DNA of 14,063 nucleotides, from assembly GCA_004557385.1 (NCBI GenBank), contig SFEA01000052.1, positions 1 to 14,063 of the forward strand, written 5' to 3'. This DNA comes from Bacteroidales bacterium (GTDB taxonomy: Bacteria; Bacteroidota; Bacteroidia; Bacteroidales; Muribaculaceae). The position numbers and the translations under genes are program-made. The notes under the pieces are model-generated. The model had not been told where the DNA came from. It did not search any database and saw nothing but the letters and a program-made list of their open reading frames with translations. Below are positions 8,871 to 14,063 of the stretch, piece after piece (the first letter of the stretch is position 1; the number at the start of each line of letters is the position of its first letter).

Positions 8871-9749
8871 ATGAACATTATGACGAAATCGCTTATAATG
8901 GGTGTGCTTGCTTTGACCTTGTCGGCAGCGTGCACTCAAGCTAAAACAACTGAATCAAAAAAAGAAAACTTAAAGAAAGTGGAAACAGTGGATATTAAGA
9001 AGTGCAAACGAGTTGAGATTAAAACCACACTTGGCACAATAGAGGTGGCGTTGTATAACGAAACGCCCAAGCATCGCGACAATTTCATAAAACTGGCAAA
9101 AGAAGGCTACTATGATGGCGTGCTTTTCCATAGGGTGATTGATGAATTTATGTGCCAAGCCGGCGATGGCAACTCAAAGACTGCCACTGTGGACACTCGC
9201 TTGGGCGATGGCGACCCGGGCTACACCGTTGAGGCGGAGTTTGTCTATCCAAAATTGTTTCACAAGCGTGGAGCATTGGCTGCAGCTCGCACACCCGACC
9301 AGGTGAACCCTGAGCGTCGTTCGTCGGGGTCGCAGTTCTATATCGTCACTGGTAAGAAGTACACAGCTCAGCAGTTGGCGCAGATGGAGCAAAGCCGTCG
9401 CAACCAGCAGATGCAAGAAATTTTCAACAGTTTGGCAGCGTCGCACCGCAAGGACATCATGATGTGGCGACGCGAAGGCAACACCGCTGCACTCGATTCG
9501 CTTCAGGCAAAGCTGGTTGACCAAACAAAGGCTCAAGTTGAAAAAGATGGTGCTTTCACGTTCACCTCGGCACAGATTGAGGCTTATCAGACGGTTGGTG
9601 GCACGCCTCACCTCGATGCTCAATACACTGTGTTTGGCGAAGTGGTGAAGGGCATGGACGTGGTTGCAAAAATCGAGAAGAGCGAAACCGGACGAAACGA
9701 CCGCCCCGTGCAGGACATTCGCATCATTAAGATGACAGTTAAGAACTAA
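8871..9749 (+). CDS. Cyclophilin-type peptidyl-prolyl cis-trans isomerase, probable lipoprotein
   Basis: This enzyme catalyses cis-trans isomerisation of Xaa-Pro bonds, helping envelope proteins fold. Of 292 residues, the first 20 form a lipoprotein-like signal (hydrophobic 8-18, then SAAC with Cys21), so it is probably lipid-anchored facing the periplasm. A lysine-rich linker follows (29-49). The cyclophilin domain starts near 47. Its active-site blocks are FHRVI at 86-90 with catalytic Arg88, FMCQAGD at 93-99 (usual form FMxQGGD, so Gly is replaced by Ala98 and Cys95 fills the variable position), GSQFYIV at 153-159, and TVFGEVVKGMDVV at 253-265. Between the SQFYIV and YTVFG blocks lies an insertion of about 85 residues (160-245). 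It is rich in Gln, Arg and Ala and predicted helical, and it explains the extra length over a standard domain of about 165 residues. From general knowledge, longer cyclophilins of this kind occur in Bacteroidota. ATG 8871 was chosen; ATG 8880 would also leave an export signal. It probably shares a transcript with its flanking genes. Confidence 0.95.
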   Translation: MNIMTKSLIMGVLALTLSAACTQAKTTESKKENLKKVETVDIKKCKRVEIKTTLGTIEVALYNETPKHRDNFIKLAKEGYYDGVLFHRVIDEFMCQAGDGNSKTATVDTRLGDGDPGYTVEAEFVYPKLFHKRGALAAARTPDQVNPERRSSGSQFYIVTGKKYTAQQLAQMEQSRRNQQMQEIFNSLAASHRKDIMMWRREGNTAALDSLQAKLVDQTKAQVEKDGAFTFTSAQIEAYQTVGGTPHLDAQYTVFGEVVKGMDVVAKIEKSETGRNDRPVQDIRIIKMTVKN

Positions 9750-9791
9750 CGGTCGGCACTTTTTTATGAAAAAATGTGTATAGCCTATTGA

Positions 9792-11030
9792 ATGATAAGT
9801 TATAACAAATATGTATTAAGCAACGGACTGAGGTTGCTGCACCACTACAATGCTACCACTCAAATGGTGGCATTGAATTTGCGTTACGATGTGGGAGGAC
9901 GCGACGAAAGCCCCGAGCGTACAGGCTTGGCTCACCTGTTTGAGCACCTCATGTTTGGCGGTTCGTTGAATGCCCCCGATTTCGACGGCGCCTTGCAGGC
10001 AGCAGGCGGTTCGAGCAATGCATGGACCAGCAACGACTGCACCAACTTCTATGAGGTGTTGCCGGCACATAACATTGAAACGGCTTTTTGGCTCGAGAGC
10101 GACCGGTACGTGAATCTTTGCCTCGACGAGCAGTCGGTGGCAACGCAAAAAAGCGTGGTTATTGAGGAGTTTAAGCAGCGCTATCTCAATCGGCCTTATG
10201 GCGACGTCAGCCACTTGATGCGCAGCCTTGCTTATAAAAGTCATCCCTATCGATGGCCAGTGATTGGTGTAAAGCCTGAGCATATTGCCGAAGCATCGAT
10301 GCAAGAGATTCATGATTTCTATAATACACATTATTCCATCGACCGCATGGTGCTGTGCGTATCGGGCAACGTGACGTTTCAGCGTGCAATTGAGCTGACC
10401 GAGAAATGGTTTGGCGACCTTGCTCCGCGAGCTTCGCACAAGCGCAATTTGCCGTCAGAGCCTGAGCAACTCGAGCCGCGTGTGCTGAAGGTGCATAGCG
10501 ATGTGCCCGAAGACATGATAGTGCGCATCTATCACATGTGTGGAGCCAACGACCCCGATTTTGTGGCATCCGACTTGGTGAGCGATGTGCTTGCCAATGG
10601 TCCGTCGGCGCGTTTCCATCGCAATGTGCTCATGACAACCGACTTGTTCACCGACCTCGATGCCGTGATTTTAGGCAGCGACGACCCCGGATTGCTCTAC
10701 GTTACAGCCCGATTGGCTGATGGCGTAGATGCCGATGAAGCACTCGACGTGATTGACGGCGAAATTAACAAGCTGCTGCGAGAGGGCGTGAGTGAACGCG
10801 AACTGAGGCGATATGCCAACCAGCATGTGTCGCGCGAACTTTACGAAAACATCCTTTACGACGTTGTGGCTGAAAAACTTTGCAAATATGAATTGCTTGG
10901 CGATGCTTCGCGCATCAATACTGAAAATGACGAATATCAATCTGTTACGGTTGAGCAGTTCAATCAGGTGGCCCGAAAGATATTCCGCCCCGAAAATTGC
11001 AGCACGTTGTACTACGGTCCGCGATGGTGA
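9792..11030 (+). CDS. M16 family zinc metallopeptidase (processing-peptidase-like)
   Basis: This is an insulinase-superfamily protease that cleaves peptides in an enclosed chamber using zinc. The inverted zinc motif is complete: H48-L-F-E51-H52 (HxxEH), with the distal glutamate in VVIEEF at E125/E126, about 74 residues on, as in active members. The neighbouring ERTGLAHLFEHLMFGGS context is that of the catalytic half. The second, non-catalytic M16 half occupies about 190-412. At 412 residues it matches the single-unit M16B type that works as a dimer. No signal peptide is visible, since the protein starts MISYNKYVLSNGLRLL directly in the domain, so it is probably cytoplasmic unless exported by another route. 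Bacteroidota often encode secreted tandem M16 pairs; this one stands alone. It starts 42 bp after the isomerase gene without a clear promoter. ATG 9792 places the first strand at the domain's normal start. Peptide turnover is the likely role; the substrate is unknown. Confidence 0.95.
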   Translation: MISYNKYVLSNGLRLLHHYNATTQMVALNLRYDVGGRDESPERTGLAHLFEHLMFGGSLNAPDFDGALQAAGGSSNAWTSNDCTNFYEVLPAHNIETAFWLESDRYVNLCLDEQSVATQKSVVIEEFKQRYLNRPYGDVSHLMRSLAYKSHPYRWPVIGVKPEHIAEASMQEIHDFYNTHYSIDRMVLCVSGNVTFQRAIELTEKWFGDLAPRASHKRNLPSEPEQLEPRVLKVHSDVPEDMIVRIYHMCGANDPDFVASDLVSDVLANGPSARFHRNVLMTTDLFTDLDAVILGSDDPGLLYVTARLADGVDADEALDVIDGEINKLLREGVSERELRRYANQHVSRELYENILYDVVAEKLCKYELLGDASRINTENDEYQSVTVEQFNQVARKIFRPENCSTLYYGPRW

Positions 11031-11078
11031 AATGACGCCGCATGGCAGTCATGAGTTAGTTATAAAACTATAATAGTA

Positions 11079-11109
11079 TTGGTCGTGACGACATAATTTT
11101 GTACTTTTG
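11079..11109 (+). promoter_or_regulatory. Strong Bacteroidota-type promoter for the porin gene, with duplicated -7 box
   Basis: TACTTTTG at 11102-11109 matches TAnnTTTG, and TTG at 11079-11081 lies exactly 20 bp upstream, which is the normal -33/-7 spacing. A second perfect -7 match, TAATTTTG, sits at 11094-11101, because the octamer TTTTGTAC is repeated in tandem (11097-11104 and 11105-11112). Only the downstream box has a well-spaced -33 partner. Transcription would start near 11115, about 16 nt before the ATG at 11131. The same bases form the inverted repeat TTGTAC-TTTT-GTACAA (11099-11114), which could be an operator or a 5' hairpin; that part is inference. Confidence 0.75.
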
Positions 11110-11130
11110 TACAATTATATTTAGCGAAAA

Positions 11131-13116
11131 ATGAGGAAGATAATAATATACGTTATAGCATTGATGATGCTGATGCCGATGACTGCTGCATGGGCAGCAA
11201 AGCGGCAGAAGGTGGAACCGTCGTATGCTTGGACCATCTCCGAACCTCTGGGACTGCATTTTCCTGGGACTATTGACACTCTTCAGTATAATTATTTCCG
11301 GTCGGTTGTGCCTTCGCTTGTGAGCAATGCCTATGCAACCACCGGCAATTATGGGGCTCAGGGACAGAACCAGATATTCTTCGACCGACAGCCTTATTCC
11401 GACTTTTTCTTCGAAGATGCTTTGAGCGCATGGCTGCCCACGGTTAGCAATCAGGTGTATTATAACACTCGCATACCAATGACTATTATGTCGTATACCT
11501 TTGGAGGCAACCGATACAGCAATCAAGACCGTTTTCAAACCCTGTTCTCGGGCAATGTGAACAAAGCCATTCAGGTGGGTGCTGCATTCGATTATTTGTA
11601 TAGCAAAGGTTCGTACGATGCCCAGTCGGATAAGGATATCACATGGCGATTGTTCGGGTCGTATATCGGAGACCGCTACGAGATGCAGGCGTTCTACAAC
11701 AGTTATAATTTCCTCACCAAGGAAAGCGGCGGCATCACCGACGACCGTTACATCACCGACCCGGCAGAGGTGCAGGGCGGTGTTACCAAAGTGGACACAA
11801 AAACTATCCCCACAAATCTCACTAAAGCCCATTCGCAGATTTGGGGCAAGGAGTTTTATATGAATCACCGCTACAAGGTGGGCTATTACAAGCATTGGAA
11901 CGATACGTTGCCCGACACCATCATAGCGCAAAAAGAATATGTGCCGGTAACCAGTTTCATCTGGACCATGAATTATAAAAGCAATAAGCACATGTTCCTG
12001 AACGAGCAACCATCGGAGGACAAGGAGTTCTTTGGCGACGTGAACTATTTGTGCAACGGTGGCACTCGCGACTACACCAAAGGCTCGCGATTCACCAACA
12101 CCATAGGCATCGATTTGCTTGAGGGATCGCGTTCGTGGGCAAAGTTTGGCGTGTCGGCTTATGCCACCTACGAGATGCGGCGTTACACTCAGCCCCTCGA
12201 CACTGTCACCGGCATGCCGGTTGACGAAACCAACCTGACGCCGTTGCCCGAGGGCTTCAGCATCCCCGACAAGGAAACCGACAACGTGGCTTGGGTGGGT
12301 GGACAGCTAACCAAGCGAAACGGTTCGATACTCACTTACGATGCCGATGCCCGTTTTGGTTTGCTGGGTTCGGTGGTGGGCGATTTCCGCGTGGTGGGAA
12401 ATGTGCACACCAAAATCAAGATGTTCGGTGACTCGGTTCGGCTGAGTGCTTTCGGATACTTGAAAAACGAAGAAGTGCCATATTTTATGAAGCGATTCAA
12501 GAGCAACCACTATGTTTGGAACAACGACTTTGGCAAAACGCGCCGGTTCCGTGCCGGCGGAAAACTGTATGTGCCACACACGTCGACAAACATAAATGTG
12601 GGCTACGAAACTTTGCAAAACTATGTCTATTTCAACGAGGCAGGAGTACCGGCACAGTCGGGCAGCGCGGTGCATGTGCTTAATGCTACACTCGACCAGC
12701 ATCTGCGTGCCGGGATACTGAATTGGGACAATAGCGTTACATATCAAACCTCGTCGAACGAAAATGTGTTGGCATTGCCAAAGTTGGCGGTTTACAGCAA
12801 CCTTTATTTGCTGTTCAAGGTTGCCGGTGTGCTGCATGTTCAGTTTGGAGTGGATTGCAATTACTATACCAAATATTATGCTCCGGCATATAATCCGGCA
12901 ACGTCATCGTTCCACAATCAGCATGAGGTGAAATGCGGAAACTTTGCTTTCATGAATGCCTATGCCAATATGAAATTAAAGAAAACACGCTTCTTTGTGA
13001 TGTTCTCGCATTTCAATCAGGGAATGTTTGGTGGCGACAACTATTTCTCGTCACCTCACTATCCGCTCAATCCTCGTCGTTTGCAAATGGGTTTGTCGGT
13101 TGATTTCACTAATTAA
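11131..13116 (+). CDS. Putative outer-membrane porin, Bacteroidota beta-barrel family
   Basis: The 661-residue protein belongs, by its overall appearance, to the Bacteroidota 'putative porin' family (Pfam Porin_10 type). These are outer-membrane beta-barrels whose substrates are mostly unknown. It has a clear signal peptide: MRKIII, a hydrophobic core to about 20, and cleavage near AWA/A at 22-23. The mature N-terminus carries the block WTISEPLGLHFPGTIDTLQYNYFR from W34, followed by a GNYGAQGQNQIFFDR region and FGGNRYSNQD. The remainder alternates aromatic and polar residues in short strands with Asp/Asn/Gly-rich turns, ending QMGLSVDFTN as a plausible final strand. There is no TonB box and no SusC-like plug, so passive diffusion is more likely than TonB-driven uptake. 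It has its own well-formed promoter and is followed after 18 bp by a solute-binding-like gene, suggesting a shared small-molecule or envelope role. The family match is from memory of the sequence style, and the transported molecule cannot be read from sequence. Confidence 0.88.
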   Translation: MRKIIIYVIALMMLMPMTAAWAAKRQKVEPSYAWTISEPLGLHFPGTIDTLQYNYFRSVVPSLVSNAYATTGNYGAQGQNQIFFDRQPYSDFFFEDALSAWLPTVSNQVYYNTRIPMTIMSYTFGGNRYSNQDRFQTLFSGNVNKAIQVGAAFDYLYSKGSYDAQSDKDITWRLFGSYIGDRYEMQAFYNSYNFLTKESGGITDDRYITDPAEVQGGVTKVDTKTIPTNLTKAHSQIWGKEFYMNHRYKVGYYKHWNDTLPDTIIAQKEYVPVTSFIWTMNYKSNKHMFLNEQPSEDKEFFGDVNYLCNGGTRDYTKGSRFTNTIGIDLLEGSRSWAKFGVSAYATYEMRRYTQPLDTVTGMPVDETNLTPLPEGFSIPDKETDNVAWVGGQLTKRNGSILTYDADARFGLLGSVVGDFRVVGNVHTKIKMFGDSVRLSAFGYLKNEEVPYFMKRFKSNHYVWNNDFGKTRRFRAGGKLYVPHTSTNINVGYETLQNYVYFNEAGVPAQSGSAVHVLNATLDQHLRAGILNWDNSVTYQTSSNENVLALPKLAVYSNLYLLFKVAGVLHVQFGVDCNYYTKYYAPAYNPATSSFHNQHEVKCGNFAFMNAYANMKLKKTRFFVMFSHFNQGMFGGDNYFSSPHYPLNPRRLQMGLSVDFTN

Positions 13117-13134
13117 TAACATCTGCATCAGGGC

Positions 13135-13965
13135 ATGATTAACAAAGCATTGAAACCGAAGAAAGGGCAACCAATGGTATATGTGGTACTGCTAATTGTA
13201 GTGATTGCTACAATGCTCAGTTTGCGTCGCTGTGGTGGCAACGAATCGCATTCGGGCAGGCTTCAGCAAAGCGGCGGTGACACCATTGATGTTGCCATAG
13301 AATATTCGCCGATGATGTGCTACACCTATGCCGATACCCTTGGCGGATTCAACTACGATTTGCTGCGCATTCTTTCAAAGCGCTATGCTGTGCCCATGAA
13401 GTTTCATCCTGTGGTTACCCTAAAAGATGCTCTCGAAGCCTTAGAAAATGGCAGGGTAGATGTGCTTGTGGCGCAGTTCCCGGTTACAAAGGAGAACCGT
13501 CAGCGTCTGTTGTTCACCGATGAAGTGTATATCGACCGCCAAGTGTTGGTGCAGAAAAAACGCCACGACGGCAGCGTTGCCATAACCACGCAGCTCGACT
13601 TGGCTGGTGACACCGTGTATGTGGTGAAAGGCTCGCCAATGAAGGAGCGAATAAGCAACCTTAGTCGTGAAATCGGCGATTCGATTTTCGTGAAAGAGGA
13701 CCCCGTTTATGGTCCTGAGCAACTGTTTCTGCAGGTGGCAACCGGCGAAATTGCCTATGCAGTGATTAATCGCCGCATTGCTCTTGATTTGGCAAAACGC
13801 TATACCGATGTGGATATTTCCACCTCAATCAGCTTCTCGCAAATTCAGGCTTGGGCATTTGCCAAAAACAACGCCGAACTGCAGCAGAACTTCAACCTAT
13901 GGCTAAAAGAATCGAGGGCCACGGCAGAATTCCAACAGCTGCTTGAGCGTTATCAGATGAAATAA
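13135..13965 (+). CDS. Membrane-anchored family-3 solute-binding-like protein without transporter partners
   Basis: This 276-residue protein has one N-terminal hydrophobic segment (about 14-30) followed by RRCGGNE and a binding domain from about 50 to 276. The domain shows the SBP_bac_3 pattern: IDVAIEYSPMMCY at 51-63, GFNYDLLRILSKRY at 71-84, the block ALENGRVDVLVAQFPVTKENRQRLLFTDEVY split around 102-132, and DTVYVVKGS at 159-167. In amino-acid importers and in the sensor half of the lytic transglycosylase MltF this fold binds small ligands. Neither a transglycosylase domain nor an ABC permease or ATPase gene is present here. The arginines before Cys33 make a true lipobox unlikely, so I favour a type II membrane anchor with the domain in the periplasm. 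The gene starts 18 bp after the porin gene and is almost certainly co-transcribed with it. A role as a periplasmic sensor or ligand carrier for what the porin admits is inference. An MltF fragment is the alternative, but the frame ends cleanly after YQMK. Confidence 0.88.
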   Translation: MINKALKPKKGQPMVYVVLLIVVIATMLSLRRCGGNESHSGRLQQSGGDTIDVAIEYSPMMCYTYADTLGGFNYDLLRILSKRYAVPMKFHPVVTLKDALEALENGRVDVLVAQFPVTKENRQRLLFTDEVYIDRQVLVQKKRHDGSVAITTQLDLAGDTVYVVKGSPMKERISNLSREIGDSIFVKEDPVYGPEQLFLQVATGEIAYAVINRRIALDLAKRYTDVDISTSISFSQIQAWAFAKNNAELQQNFNLWLKESRATAEFQQLLERYQMK

Positions 13966-13973
13966 GACTTATG

Positions 13974-14040
13974 GGTCAAAACGGGTGCTGAAAAGGCACA
14001 AAAATCATAAAACGCCACGCTATAGGTCAAAACGGGTGCT
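13974..14040 (+). repeat. Two-copy 16-bp direct repeat downstream of the last gene
   Basis: GGTCAAAACGGGTGCT occurs perfectly at 13974-13989 and 14025-14040, a period of 51 bp. Similarity extends on both sides: TATG or TATA precedes each copy, and GAAAAG or AAAAG follows. The first copy leads into a small hairpin (GTGCT at 13985-13989 pairing GGCAC at 13995-13999). The second lies in the loop of the stem described separately. The element reaches almost to the window edge, so a longer array cannot be excluded. Two copies with one non-repeat interval do not support a CRISPR call. Confidence 0.8.
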
Positions 14041-14056
14041 AAAAGTGTGGCTTTTT
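14014..14056 (+). terminator. Terminator-like stem-loop after the porin/binding-protein unit
   Basis: GCCACGC at 14014-14020 pairs with GTGTGGC at 14045-14051 (seven pairs, one G-T) around a 24-nt loop, followed by CTTTTT at 14051-14056. A GC-rich stem and a T run on the coding strand fit an intrinsic terminator, though the loop is long and contains the second copy of the 16-bp repeat. It lies about 50 bp after the stop codon of the last gene. Confidence 0.5.
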
Positions 14057-14063
14057 AATTGAA

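Noticed and set aside
9750..9791. CACTTTTTTATGAAAAAATGTG hairpin between the isomerase and M16 genes as a terminator
   Set aside because: The stem is almost all A-T with a bulge and no following T run, so it is more likely an AT-rich spacer in a shared transcript.
11057..11070. TAGTT/AACTA inverted repeat after the M16 gene as an intrinsic terminator
   Set aside because: The stem is five pairs, mostly A-T, and has no T run. Termination before the porin promoter is expected but not demonstrated by this element.
11068..12009. A 313-codon open frame on the minus strand opposite the porin gene
   Set aside because: It lies opposite the clearly coding porin N-terminal region, its product is not recognisable, and it would run through the well-formed + strand promoter. 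It is best explained as an antisense shadow of biased codon use.
13974..14063. Possible CRISPR array start
   Set aside because: There are only two 16-bp copies, shorter than usual CRISPR repeats, with related flanks and no cas genes. The hairpin and T run fit a terminator or extragenic repeat better.

Overview
The window looks like a piece of a Bacteroidota chromosome, most likely order Bacteroidales (a Muribaculaceae- or Prevotella-like gut or oral lineage; the family is a guess). The evidence is a full-length type IX secretion (T9SS) translocon SprA/Sov, a Bacteroidota-type 'putative porin', promoters of the TAnnTTTG type used by the Bacteroidota primary sigma factor, and start regions without clear Shine-Dalgarno sequences. 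All seven complete genes and the one partial gene are on the + strand, and coding density is high.

Layout: (1) Positions 3-119 hold the last 38 codons of a gene entering from the left. Its end resembles a T9SS C-terminal sorting domain. (2) ruvA (138-722) encodes the Holliday-junction-binding subunit of RuvAB. (3) sprA (807-8288) fills more than half of the window and encodes the outer-membrane channel of the T9SS. (4) A 173-bp intergenic stretch with three inverted repeats and a good promoter leads into a small unrecognised helical protein (8462-8839), a lipoprotein cyclophilin-type peptidyl-prolyl isomerase (8871-9749) and a single-domain M16 zinc peptidase (9792-11030). The gaps of 31 and 42 bp suggest one transcript. 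(5) A second good promoter, built on a tandem 8-bp duplication, precedes a two-gene unit: a Bacteroidota putative porin (11131-13116) and, 18 bp later, a membrane-anchored family-3 solute-binding-like protein with no permease, ATPase or transglycosylase domain (13135-13965). (6) The last 98 bp carry a 16-bp direct repeat in two copies and a terminator-like stem-loop.

Working together: much of the window concerns the cell envelope: a protein-export channel, a probable T9SS-sorted protein, an outer-membrane beta-barrel, a periplasmic foldase and an anchored periplasmic binding domain. The foldase could plausibly serve barrel or secreted-protein folding, but that is inference from proximity.

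I see no CRISPR array, transposase, integrase, tRNA, rRNA, toxin-antitoxin pair or defence system. Most of the window is ordinary core genome. The least explained items are the porin plus orphan binding-protein pair, the small helical protein, the possible T9SS cargo end beside sprA, and the repeated element at the right edge.
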